DNA from: Pseudomonas sp. ACM7 | GTDB lineage: Bacteria; Pseudomonadota; Gammaproteobacteria; Pseudomonadales; Pseudomonadaceae | Length of the DNA stretch: 64,000 bases | NCBI RefSeq assembly: GCF_004136015.1 | Contig: NZ_CP024866.1 | Coordinates: 6,025,672-6,089,671, forward strand | Reading direction: 5' to 3' | Shown: positions 46,713 through 54,415 of the stretch, piece after piece | Numbering within the stretch: position 1 is the stretch's first letter | Layout: the number at the start of each line of letters is the position of its first letter | Position numbers and translations under genes: made by a program | Notes under the pieces: model-generated | What the model saw: the letters and a program-made list of their open reading frames with translations, nothing else | Told to the model about the DNA's origin: nothing | Database searches by the model: none

Positions 46713-47732
46713 ATGGCTCGTGGCGGTGTAAATAAAGCAGTGGTCCAGGCAGCACGCTTGGCAATTTTGGCTCGCGGCGAAAACCCAAGCATCGATGCGG
46801 TACGGATCGAAATGGGCAACACGGGCTCGAAAACTACGATTCATCGCTATTTGAAGGAGCTGGATGACGGCGCCGAGCGCGCCGAAGTACCGGCGGAACC
46901 CATCGATGATGAGCTGGCGGGACTGGTCTCACGACTAGCACAAAGACTCAAGGAACAGGCTCAGGAGCCCATCGATCAGGCCCGCGAGCAGTTCGATCAG
47001 CAAAAAAAACAGCTGGATACGCAGTTGCATGAAGCCCGACAAGCCAACACGCAATTGCAGCAGCAGTACGAGATTCAATGCCTGGCACTGACTCAAGAGT
47101 CCGAGGCCCTGCAAGAAACCCGCGCCATGCTGCAGACCGAACAAACCCGCAACGCCGGACTGAACCAGGCGCTGGCCGATTTCGAATTACGCTTGCAAGA
47201 CAAGGATGAGCAGATCCGCTCATTGGAAGAAAAGCACCTGCACGCTCGCGATGCCCTGGAACATTATCGCAACGCCGTCAAAGAACAGCGCGAGCAGGAG
47301 CAACGTCGCCACGAAAGCCAGGTGCAGCAGATTCAGATGGAGTTGCGCCAGGCCCAGCAAAGCGCATCGGTGCGCCAGGATGAGATCACGCAACTGCACC
47401 GCGACAACGAGCGTTTGCTGACGGAGAACCGTGGCACCCTGAGAGAGTTGAGCCTACTGCAGGATCAACTCAAGCAAACCAACGCTCGACAGGATCAGCT
47501 ACTGGAACAGGTGAACCGTATCGACAGCGAACGCACCCTCCTCCAGGAACGCTTGCGCGCTGCCCTGCTGGAAAGCCAGTCGTTGAAACAGAGCGTCGAT
47601 GAGCAGTCGCAGATAAACAAAGCGCTGGAAATTGAGTTGCTCAAGACTCAGGCGAGCCTCGATGAGAGCGTGCGCCTGGCGGCCGTCATTGCGACAGCGC
47701 CAGACGCCTCAGAGCCCCAAAAGGACGATTAA
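46713..47732 (+). CDS. KfrA-like DNA-binding protein with long coiled coil
   Basis: 339 residues. The first about 60 residues are a KfrA_N helix-turn-helix ([50 protein letters not shown] region). Residues from about 70 to 320 are almost continuous heptad-rich coiled coil (Gln, Glu, Leu and Arg rich). KfrA is a plasmid partition-accessory and autoregulatory protein; here it is chromosomal, with no parAB or replication gene nearby. AGGAG supports the start. Its stop TAA overlaps the stop of the convergent gor gene. Confidence 0.85.
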   Translation: MARGGVNKAVVQAARLAILARGENPSIDAVRIEMGNTGSKTTIHRYLKELDDGAERAEVPAEPIDDELAGLVSRLAQRLKEQAQEPIDQAREQFDQQKKQLDTQLHEARQANTQLQQQYEIQCLALTQESEALQETRAMLQTEQTRNAGLNQALADFELRLQDKDEQIRSLEEKHLHARDALEHYRNAVKEQREQEQRRHESQVQQIQMELRQAQQSASVRQDEITQLHRDNERLLTENRGTLRELSLLQDQLKQTNARQDQLLEQVNRIDSERTLLQERLRAALLESQSLKQSVDEQSQINKALEIELLKTQASLDESVRLAAVIATAPDASEPQKDD

Positions 47733-49087
47733 CCTGCGACCGGCGTACGCATGGTGACGAACTCTTCGGCGGCAGTCGGGTGCACGCCGATGGTCTCATC
47801 GAAATCGCGCTTGGTGGCACCCGCTTTCAAGGCGATCGCCAAGCCCTGCACAATTTCCCCAGCCTCCGGACCGACCATGTGGCAGCCCAGAACCTTGTCG
47901 GTCTTGGCGTCCACCACCAGTTTCATCAGGGTGCGCTCCTGGCATTCGGTCAGGGCCAGCTTCATGGGCCGGAAGCGGCTTTCGAAGATCACCACATCGT
48001 GACCGGCCTCCCGGGCCTCTTCCTCGGTGAAACCGACCGTGCCGATGTTCGGCAAGCTGAATACCGCGGTCGGGATCATCTTGTAATCGACCGGGCGATA
48101 CTGCTCAGGCTTGAACAAACGTCGCGCCACGGCCATGCCTTCCGCCAACGCCACCGGCGTCAGCTGAACCCGACCGATCACATCGCCAAGCGCCAGGATC
48201 GACGGCTCAGCAGTCTGATACTGCTCGTCGACCTCGACGAAACCTTTCTTGTCGAGTTTGACGCCGGTGTTTTCCAGCCCAAGATTGTCGAGCATCGGAC
48301 GTCGACCGGTGGCGTAGAACACACAATCCGCTTCAAGCTCACGGCCGTCCTTGAGGGTCACCTTCAGGCTGCCATCGGCCTGCTTGTCGATACGCTCGAT
48401 GTCGGCGTTGAATTGCAGGTCCATGCCGCGCCTGGTCAGTTCTTCCTGCAAGTGTTTGCGCACCGCACCGTCGAAGCCGCGCAGGAACAGCTCACCGCGA
48501 TACAGCAACGTGGTCTCGGCACCCAGACCGTGGAAGATCCCGGCGAATTCGACGGCGATGTAACCACCGCCTACCACCAGAACGCGCTTGGGCAGCTCTT
48601 TGAGGAAGAACGCCTGATTGGAACTGATTGCATGCTCATGCCCCGGAATTTCCGGAATCTGTGGCCATCCACCGGTAGCAATCAGGATGTTTTTGGCGGT
48701 GTAACGCTCGCCATTGATCTCGACCTGATGCGGATCAACGATTTTGGCGTGGCCTTCATGCAAGGTCACGCCACTATTAACCAGCAGGTTGCGATAGATA
48801 CCGTTCAGGCGATTAATCTCGCGATCCTTGTTGGCGATCAGCGTTGCCCAATCGAACTTCGCTTCGCCCGGCGTCCAGCCAAAACCTTGCGACTGCTCGA
48901 AGTCTTCGGCGAAGTGTGCGCCGTAGACCAGCAGCTTCTTCGGCACACAGCCGACATTCACACAAGTGCCACCCAGGTAGCGGCTCTCGGCCACCGCCAC
49001 TTTCGCGCCAAAACCGGCAGCAAAACGCGCAGCCCGCACACCGCCGGAACCGGCGCCAATCACATAAAGGTCAAAATCGTAGGCCAT
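47729..49087 (-). CDS. gorA: Glutathione-disulfide reductase
   Basis: 452 residues. FAD motif [12 protein letters not shown], redox disulfide [18 protein letters not shown] motif [13 protein letters not shown] and the C-terminal interface His-x4-Glu ([11 protein letters not shown]). It keeps glutathione reduced using NADPH. GAGGAG precedes the ATG at 49087. Confidence 0.95.
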   Translation of the reverse strand: MAYDFDLYVIGAGSGGVRAARFAAGFGAKVAVAESRYLGGTCVNVGCVPKKLLVYGAHFAEDFEQSQGFGWTPGEAKFDWATLIANKDREINRLNGIYRNLLVNSGVTLHEGHAKIVDPHQVEINGERYTAKNILIATGGWPQIPEIPGHEHAISSNQAFFLKELPKRVLVVGGGYIAVEFAGIFHGLGAETTLLYRGELFLRGFDGAVRKHLQEELTRRGMDLQFNADIERIDKQADGSLKVTLKDGRELEADCVFYATGRRPMLDNLGLENTGVKLDKKGFVEVDEQYQTAEPSILALGDVIGRVQLTPVALAEGMAVARRLFKPEQYRPVDYKMIPTAVFSLPNIGTVGFTEEEAREAGHDVVIFESRFRPMKLALTECQERTLMKLVVDAKTDKVLGCHMVGPEAGEIVQGLAIALKAGATKRDFDETIGVHPTAAEEFVTMRTPVAG

Positions 49088-49168
49088 TTTCAATCTCCTC
49101 GGCAGTCCACAAGCATACCCGCAGACGTCCGCTGGGCAAGCGCTGCAATCGATATGGGGACGGAAAAT

Positions 49169-49195
49169 GAAAAAGCCACCCGAAGGTGGCTTTTC
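49169..49195 (-). terminator. galU terminator
   Basis: GCCACC-CGAA-GGTGGC stem-loop with flanking A- and T-runs downstream of galU. Confidence 0.9.
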
Positions 49196-49217
49196 AATAC
49201 AAGTGGGTCAGAGGCTA

Positions 49218-50057
49218 TTAGTAAGCCTTGCCAGTCTTGTAGAAGTTCTCGAAGCAGAAGTTGGTGGCTTCGATGTAGCCTTCAGCGCCACCGCAGTCAA
49301 AACGCTTGCCCTTGAACTTGTAGGCAATCACGCAACCGTTTTTCGCCTGCTTCATCAGGGCGTCGGTGATTTGAATCTCGCCGCCTTTGCCTGGCTCGGT
49401 TTGTTTGATCAGCTCGAAAATATCCGGCGTCAGGATGTAACGACCGATGATCGCCAGGTTGGACGGTGCGTCTTCCGGGGCTGGTTTTTCGACCATGTTG
49501 CGAACGCGGTACAAATCATCAGCGATCAGCTCGCCGGAGATCACGCCGTACTTGTTGGTTTCCTGCGGATCCACTTCCTGGATCGCTACGATGGTGCAGC
49601 GATACTGCTCGTACAGCTTGACCATTTGGGTCAGGACGCCGTCGCCTTCGAGGTTGACGCACAAGTCGTCCGCCAGCACTACCGCGAACGGTTCGTCGCC
49701 GATCAGCGGGCGGCCAGTCAGAATGGCGTGGCCCAGGCCTTTCATTTCGGTCTGGCGAGTGTAGGAGAACGAGCACTCGTCCAACAGTTTACGGATGCCG
49801 ACCAGGTATTTTTCCTTGTCGGTGCCCTTGATCTGGTTTTCCAGCTCGTAGCTGATGTCGAAGTGGTCTTCCAGAGCCCGTTTGCCGCGACCGGTAACGA
49901 TGGAAATTTCGGTCAACCCAGCGTCCAGTGCTTCTTCGACGCCGTACTGGATCAGTGGCTTGTTTACCACCGGCAGCATTTCTTTGGGCATGGCTTTAGT
50001 CGCTGGCAGGAAGCGAGTACCGTAACCGGCTGCTGGGAACAAGCATTTCTTGATCAT
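49218..50057 (-). CDS. galU: UTP--glucose-1-phosphate uridylyltransferase
   Basis: 279 residues. The nucleotidyltransferase signature is FPAAGYGTRFLPATKAMPKEM, with VVLADDL and VEKPAPEDAPSN further on. It makes UDP-glucose for LPS, exopolysaccharide and osmoregulated glucans. AAGGA precedes the ATG at 50057. Confidence 0.96.
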   Translation of the reverse strand: MIKKCLFPAAGYGTRFLPATKAMPKEMLPVVNKPLIQYGVEEALDAGLTEISIVTGRGKRALEDHFDISYELENQIKGTDKEKYLVGIRKLLDECSFSYTRQTEMKGLGHAILTGRPLIGDEPFAVVLADDLCVNLEGDGVLTQMVKLYEQYRCTIVAIQEVDPQETNKYGVISGELIADDLYRVRNMVEKPAPEDAPSNLAIIGRYILTPDIFELIKQTEPGKGGEIQITDALMKQAKNGCVIAYKFKGKRFDCGGAEGYIEATNFCFENFYKTGKAY

Positions 50058-50323
50058 AAAAGTCCTTGATAGGGCTGTGTGTACGAGTTTCGGCGCAGTC
50101 TAATCAGGCGGCGTGCACCTTACAATGCCCCGCACTGGCTAACCGATGCCATCATAGAGAAATATTCTCGCGGATAGTTCCCGAGATAGCTCCGCAGCCT
50201 TTATAGATAGCACAGACCATCAGATCTGCACGGCCGCGAATCGCATAACCCTACACCATCAGCACCGGTTGAGTGCATTTGGCGCTATCATTGCGCGATT
50301 GAACCAGCCAACGAGGCAGATAG

Positions 50324-50512
50324 ATGTCGGAAGCAAAAAGTGTCAACGGGTTCCTGATCAATCAGGCGAAAGACGGCCAGTGGTGGGTAGACAGTGCCAG
50401 CGGCGAGAATATTGCCGGGCCTTTCCCGACTGAGGCGTTGGCGATCGAAGTGGCATCCGTATTGGAGCTCGAACACCCAGCCCCGAAGCGTCGCGGCAAG
50501 GACAAGTCCTGA
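50324..50512 (+). CDS. Small unknown protein
   Basis: 62 residues, soluble, with aromatic pair QWWVDSASGENIAGPFPTEALAIEVASVLE and a basic tail (KRRGKDKS). No family recognised. GAGG lies shortly upstream of the ATG and a strong terminator follows, so it is a complete single-gene unit. Its upstream 265 bases (50058-50323) are shared with the divergent galU promoter. Confidence 0.75.
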   Translation: MSEAKSVNGFLINQAKDGQWWVDSASGENIAGPFPTEALAIEVASVLELEHPAPKRRGKDKS

Positions 50513-50532
50513 GAAGCACCCGACTGGACCCA

Positions 50533-50557
50533 AGCCCTGCTCGCGCAGGGCTTTTTT
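50533..50557 (+). terminator. Terminator of the 62-residue gene
   Basis: AGCCCTGC-TCGC-GCAGGGCT with T-run. Confidence 0.92.
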
Positions 50558-50650
50558 GTGATTGCCTGCAACCAAGTGGCCATTCGCTATAACCTTTTGA
50601 TGCCAGCGCTGTCACAGGCTCAGCCCCTTCATCCTGACGACGACAACGAC

Positions 50651-50932
50651 ATGAATAAATTTTTGCCACTGATCGCGGCACTGGCCCTGAGCGGCTGCGC
50701 CACTTCCGAAACGACCTACCTGAACAACGGCGAGCAAGGCCTGGCGATCGACTGCTCCGGGGAAGCCAATTCCTGGGCGACCTGCTACGAAAAAGCCGAT
50801 GCCTCTTGCGCCGGCACCGGCTATCGGATCGTCGGTACCGACGGAACACCTTCGACCAAGGAAAGCGACAAGACGCTGGGTGTCGACGTCGGCAACTACA
50901 AGAACCGCAGCGTCGTGGTGGTCTGCAAGTAA
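50651..50932 (+). CDS. Small putative lipoprotein
   Basis: 93 residues. A short signal with lipobox LSGC (Cys17) indicates a lipoprotein. The mature part has three or four more Cys (IDCSGEANSWATCYEKADASC, VVVCK), probably two disulfides. The pattern W-x-x-C-Y-x-K-A-x-x-x-C...G-Y-x-I is found in many small Pseudomonas lipoproteins of unknown role. Confidence 0.8.
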   Translation: MNKFLPLIAALALSGCATSETTYLNNGEQGLAIDCSGEANSWATCYEKADASCAGTGYRIVGTDGTPSTKESDKTLGVDVGNYKNRSVVVVCK

Positions 50933-50943
50933 GGCGCCCTGCC

Positions 50944-51174
50944 CTACATGTGAATTTCGGCGAACTTGATCCCGAGACCGCGCACCGTCTCGATCAAATC
51001 GTCGAGGCTACTGAAGGATTCGACTTCATCGTTTTCATCCACCAGAAAATAACTGCGCCCGGCGCTTTTTTTGAAAAACACGATCCATTCTCCCGAACTC
51101 GCCGGATTCTGAATCACGTGGGTGGCAGAGATGTGACCCTCTGCATGGCGCTCCCGTACCTGCTCTCGCTTCAT
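50944..51174 (-). CDS. Small unknown cytoplasmic protein
   Basis: 76 residues, no signal peptide. It contains WIVFFKKSAGRSYFLVDENDEVE, a beta-hairpin-like stretch, then an acidic helix (SLDDLIETVRGLGIKFAEIHM). No family recognised. A GGAG RBS precedes the ATG at 51174. Confidence 0.7.
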   Translation of the reverse strand: MKREQVRERHAEGHISATHVIQNPASSGEWIVFFKKSAGRSYFLVDENDEVESFSSLDDLIETVRGLGIKFAEIHM

Positions 51175-51195
51175 GCTCGACTCCAGAAATGACAA

Positions 51196-51222
51196 TGCCG
51201 CCAAAGCGTTGCTTTGGCGGCA
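51196..51222. terminator. Perfect hairpin between two minus-strand small genes
   Basis: TGCCGCCAAAGC-GTT-GCTTTGGCGGCA, a 12-pair stem. It lies just past the stop of the lipoprotein gene at 51247 on the minus strand. The following T-run is weak, so it is a probable but not typical terminator. Confidence 0.6.
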
Positions 51223-51246
51223 TCGGTGCTGACGGGCGACAGTCTA

Positions 51247-51603
51247 TCAGCCGGAAATGCACGCGGTAGCGGCATTACGTACATCCATGGGGCGCAACGG
51301 CACGTTGGAGATGCGCTCATGCAACTTGATGCTGCTGCCGCCGGAGCGGTCTTCGATATCAAATACGGCGGCCGGGCCCGAGGAGAACTTCTGCGGCACG
51401 ATGACTCGCATACCGTCCTTATGCGGTTCGACTTGCAGGGCTCCCCGGCTGCTGGCCAGTTTCTCGGTCAGGCATTGAGCGTACTCATGAGGCTTCTTGC
51501 CTGAAATCACGTTCATGGTGGGTAGCGTCTCATTGATCTCCGAGACACTCGCACAGCCACTCATCGCTATCGCCATAGGCAGGACCAGCACACCCCACTT
51601 CAT
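51247..51603 (-). CDS. Small putative lipoprotein
   Basis: 118 residues. The signal ends in a lipobox (AMSGC, Cys16). The remainder has alternating beta stretches (GALQVEPHKDGMRVIVPQKFSSGPAAVFDIEDR) and a terminal CISG. No family recognised. GGAGG precedes the ATG at 51603. An in-frame extension to 51678 would add a basic non-signal segment and was rejected. Confidence 0.78.
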   Translation of the reverse strand: MKWGVLVLPMAIAMSGCASVSEINETLPTMNVISGKKPHEYAQCLTEKLASSRGALQVEPHKDGMRVIVPQKFSSGPAAVFDIEDRSGGSSIKLHERISNVPLRPMDVRNAATACISG

Positions 51604-51815
51604 ACAACACCTCCGATAAAGACACTCCGACAGTACAAATGCTGTTTTTCTCCGAGGCTTGCTGCGTTTATCGCTCATAGAATTCCGTATAACTGTTTTT
51701 AATTGTCAAAGCGGACCCCGACGACCGGATAATAACCCGTTCGGGCTGATAAACTGCGCCAATCGCCCATGCTATCGTTTTGATTTTGTAGAAAAAGCCC
51801 TTCTGGAGGCGCCTC

Positions 51816-52118
51816 ATGAAATTTATCCACCAGCGCGAGCACCTCAACGAAGACGACATCGTCGTCATTCAATGCTCCCAAACATGCAATATCCGCTTGA
51901 TGAACGACGCCAATTTCCGCAGCTTCAAGAATGGCGGCCGCCACACTTACCATGGCGGTGCATTCGACACCTTCCCGGCCCGGATTACTGCACCGAGTAC
52001 CGGTTTCTGGAACATCACCATCGACACGGTCAACCGCCGGCCGATCAGCGTAACTCACAAACCGACCCTGACTCACACCATCAAGATCATCCGCCGCTCC
52101 AGCACGAAACTGAGCTGA
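51816..52118 (+). CDS. DUF1883 domain protein
   Basis: 100 residues. The pattern MKFIHQREHL, NIRLMNDANFRSFKNGGRH and the closing GFWNITIDT fit the DUF1883 family, a small beta-sandwich domain sometimes fused to TIR domains but here alone. Function unknown. CTGGAGG precedes the ATG. It is followed by a 58-residue gene on the same strand. Confidence 0.82.
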   Translation: MKFIHQREHLNEDDIVVIQCSQTCNIRLMNDANFRSFKNGGRHTYHGGAFDTFPARITAPSTGFWNITIDTVNRRPISVTHKPTLTHTIKIIRRSSTKLS

Positions 52119-52147
52119 GTGACACCCAAACACGAAGACAAGCAGGT

Positions 52148-52324
52148 ATGACCGTGGCCCAAACGACCAAGTACGTCATCAAATACAAACTCAATGGTGA
52201 GCGTCGCTTCGAATTTGCCCAGCTTGAAAACGGCACGGAAGAAGAAGCCAAGGCCGCGCTGGATGCTCTTCATGGTTCGAGCGAAGACGTCATCAGCGAA
52301 ATATGCGTCAGCAAAGCGCTGTAA
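52148..52324 (+). CDS. 58-residue unknown protein
   Basis: A small soluble protein starting MTVAQTTKYVIKYKLNGERRF, predicted as two strands and a helix (GTEEEAKAALDALHG). No family recognised. AGCAGG sits before the ATG. It is 29 bases after the DUF1883 gene and is probably co-transcribed. Confidence 0.65.
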   Translation: MTVAQTTKYVIKYKLNGERRFEFAQLENGTEEEAKAALDALHGSSEDVISEICVSKAL

Positions 52325-52367
52325 AGGGACCCGGAGCGACAACATGGACGTCTGCTCCCGCCTCTGG

Positions 52368-52417
52368 AATTCAACCGCAAGCGCCGGAGTGTTAACGAAG
52401 TCCCCGCTCCCTAGACT
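52368..52417 (+). promoter_or_regulatory. Ada-box-like site and promoter of ogt
   Basis: AAT-TCAACC-GCAA (52368-52380) fits the E. coli Ada operator form AAT-N6-GCAA. A weak -35 (GTGTTA, 52389-52394) and a -10 (TAGACT, 52412-52417) follow with 17-base spacing. The site before ada has the same layout. Ada-dependent induction of the ogt operon is inferred. Confidence 0.65.
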
Positions 52418-52450
52418 GGCCACCTCAACCTTTGGTTAAGGAGTCAGAAC

Positions 52451-52957
52451 ATGTCTACTACCTCGATTCGCTTCATCAGCGGCACTTCCAGCCTTGGCGT
52501 CTTGCTGCTCGCATTCAGCGCCGAGGGGTTGTGTGCGCTGCTGCTCGGCGATGACCAGGCCACGCTGGAACGCGATCTTTCGCAACGCCTCCCCGGCCAA
52601 CAAGCACCGCAGCGTGATGAAAGCTTGATGCCTGCGCTGGAGCAAACCTTGCGCCACCTCGAAGACCCGCGTAGCACCCTTGATTTGCCGCTGGATCTGA
52701 CAGGCAGCGTATTTCAACGACGAGTCTGGGATGCCCTGCGGCAAATACCGGTGGGTGAAACCGCCAGCTATCTGGATATCGCGCGACAACTGGGTCAACC
52801 CACGGCTTTTCGGGCGGTGGCCAATGCCTGCGGAGCAAACCCGCTGGCGGTTATCGTGCCGTGCCATCGAGTGCTGCGTCAGGATGGCAGCCTCGGCGGC
52901 TACCGTTGGGGGCTGGAGCGCAAACGGCAACTGCTGGATCGTGAGGCGCAGCGATGA
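52451..52957 (+). CDS. ogt: O6-alkylguanine-DNA alkyltransferase
   Basis: 168 residues. The acceptor Cys138 is in the PCHRVL motif; the helix-turn-helix region with the Arg finger is GQPTAFRAVANACGANP. It removes alkyl groups from O6-guanine irreversibly. The C-terminal end (GGYRWGLERKRQLL) is nearly the same as that of Ada downstream, so the two are paralogues. Its stop overlaps the next ATG by four bases. Confidence 0.93.
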   Translation: MSTTSIRFISGTSSLGVLLLAFSAEGLCALLLGDDQATLERDLSQRLPGQQAPQRDESLMPALEQTLRHLEDPRSTLDLPLDLTGSVFQRRVWDALRQIPVGETASYLDIARQLGQPTAFRAVANACGANPLAVIVPCHRVLRQDGSLGGYRWGLERKRQLLDREAQR

Positions 52958-53658
52958 GCGAGCACTCTCTCGATGGACTGGACTGGGTCATGCTCGAGCA
53001 GCAACTCGATCAGGATGGCTGCGCGATCATCCGGTCGCTGTTTAGCCACGAGACGTGCGATGAAATCAGCGCTCTGTATGCCAGTGCCGAACCGTTTCGC
53101 TCGCAAGTGATCATGGCTCGTCACGGCTTTGGCCGTGGCGAGTACAAATACTTCAAATACCCGTTGCCGGATGTCGTCGCCCGTTTGCGCAGTGCGCTCT
53201 ACCCTCGCCTGGTGCCGATAGCCAATCGCTGGTACGAGCTCATGGACCTGCCGACGCGTTTCCCTGAAACCCATGAAGCGTTCCTCGAACGCTGCCATGC
53301 CGCCGGTCAGGAACGCCCGACGCCGTTGTTGCTGCAATATGGACCGCAGGACTACAACTGCTTGCATCAGGATCTGTACGGCGAACACGTCTTCCCACTG
53401 CAAGTGGCGATTCTGCTGTCAGAGCCCGACGACGATTTCACCGGTGGCGAGTTCGTACTGACGGAACAGCGCCCTCGAATGCAATCGCGACCCCAGGTCA
53501 TTGGCCTGAAGAAAGGCGACGGGCTGATCTTTGCCGTCAACCAACGACCAGTCAAAGGCGTTCGTGGCTATTACCGAGTCACCCTGCGCCACGGCGTGAG
53601 TCGCCTGCACAGCGGAAAACGGCATACCCTTGGAATCATCTTTCACGATGCGTTATGA
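52954..53658 (+). CDS. 2-oxoglutarate/Fe(II)-dependent oxygenase of the alkylation operon
   Basis: 234 residues of the prolyl-4-hydroxylase-like double-stranded beta-helix group. The iron motif His138-x-Asp140 is in NCLHQDLYG, the distal His is probably 213 (LRHGVSRLHSGKRH), and the 2-oxoglutarate Arg about 223. The start overlaps ogt and the end overlaps or abuts alkB, so it belongs to one operon with alkyl repair genes. It is not AlkB itself, as that follows. The substrate, nucleic acid or protein, is unknown. Confidence 0.88.
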   Translation: MSEHSLDGLDWVMLEQQLDQDGCAIIRSLFSHETCDEISALYASAEPFRSQVIMARHGFGRGEYKYFKYPLPDVVARLRSALYPRLVPIANRWYELMDLPTRFPETHEAFLERCHAAGQERPTPLLLQYGPQDYNCLHQDLYGEHVFPLQVAILLSEPDDDFTGGEFVLTEQRPRMQSRPQVIGLKKGDGLIFAVNQRPVKGVRGYYRVTLRHGVSRLHSGKRHTLGIIFHDAL

Positions 53659-53662
53659 CCCC

Positions 53663-54328
53663 ATGAACCCAATCACCTTCGACTTGTTTGCCGACGCGGA
53701 ACCCGAGCAGCAAACCAGGCTCGATCGGATCGGCGAACAGTCCTGCGTCCTCAGAGGCTTTGCCCTGCCCTGGCTGGATCAGTTGCTGCCCGCACTGGAC
53801 GCAGTTCTGGCGGCGGCACCGTTTCGGCAGATGATCACGCCCGGGGGCTTTACCATGTCGGTCGCCTTGAGCAGTTGCGGGGCGCTGGGCTGGACCACCG
53901 ACCGCAGCGGCTATCGCTATACCCGCCATGATCCGCTGACCGGAGAACCCTGGCCAAAAATGCCCGAGGTGTTTCTCGAGTTGGCACAAGCGGCGGCGCG
54001 GGAAGCGGGGTTTGCGGACTTCATGCCTGATTCCTGCCTGATCAACCGTTATGTTCCCGGAGCCAAGATGTCGTTGCACCAGGACAAAGACGAAGTTTCC
54101 TACGCCGCGCCCATTGTTTCAGTGTCCCTGGGATTGCCGGCAATGTTCCTGTTCGGCGGTTTCGAACGCAGCGATAAAAGCCAACGAGTGCCGCTGTTGC
54201 ATGGCGACATCGTGGTCTGGGGTGGCGTGGATCGCTTGCGGTATCACGGCGTCTTGCCGATCAAGGACGGCCAACACCCGCGACTGGGCGAACAACGGAT
54301 CAACTTCACCTTTCGTACCGCCGGATGA
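53663..54328 (+). CDS. alkB: AlkB, DNA/RNA N-demethylase
   Basis: 221 residues. AlkB signatures: LFADAEP at the N-terminus, TPGGFTMSVALSSCGALGW, the iron motif SLHQDKDE, the distal His in LRYHGVLPI, and Arg residues in RINFTFR. It oxidatively removes methyl from 1-methyladenine and 3-methylcytosine. ATG at 53663 gives the family N-terminus; ATG at 53648 overlaps the previous gene and is the alternative. Confidence 0.92.
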   Translation: MNPITFDLFADAEPEQQTRLDRIGEQSCVLRGFALPWLDQLLPALDAVLAAAPFRQMITPGGFTMSVALSSCGALGWTTDRSGYRYTRHDPLTGEPWPKMPEVFLELAQAAAREAGFADFMPDSCLINRYVPGAKMSLHQDKDEVSYAAPIVSVSLGLPAMFLFGGFERSDKSQRVPLLHGDIVVWGGVDRLRYHGVLPIKDGQHPRLGEQRINFTFRTAG

Positions 54329-54336
54329 AGCCTTCG

Positions 54337-54386
54337 AATTCGACCGCAAGACCCGGGGTGCAGCGACCCCGTCGGCTGGTTAATCT
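54337..54386 (+). promoter_or_regulatory. Ada-box-like site and promoter of ada
   Basis: AAT-TCGACC-GCAA (54337-54349) matches the site before ogt in 12 of 13 positions. A -35-like GTGCAG (54358-54363) and -10 TAATCT (54381-54386) lie at identical distances. Transcription would begin near 54393, which excludes the ATG at 54389 and supports 54416 as the ada start. Confidence 0.65.
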
Positions 54387-54415
54387 GCATGAAACGGATC
54401 AACGGACATGAAGCC

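Noticed and set aside
47780-49315. A 511-codon plus-strand frame opposite gorA
   Set aside because: Antisense shadow; the minus strand encodes an intact glutathione reductase with all motifs.
51659-52147. Long plus-strand frame through the DUF1883 gene into the 58-residue gene
   Set aside because: The DUF1883 protein occupies another frame with a good RBS; only the last 58 codons, from ATG 52148, look real.
54389-54415. ATG at 54389 as the ada start
   Set aside because: The predicted transcription start (about 54393) is downstream of it, and the extra residues are not family-like.
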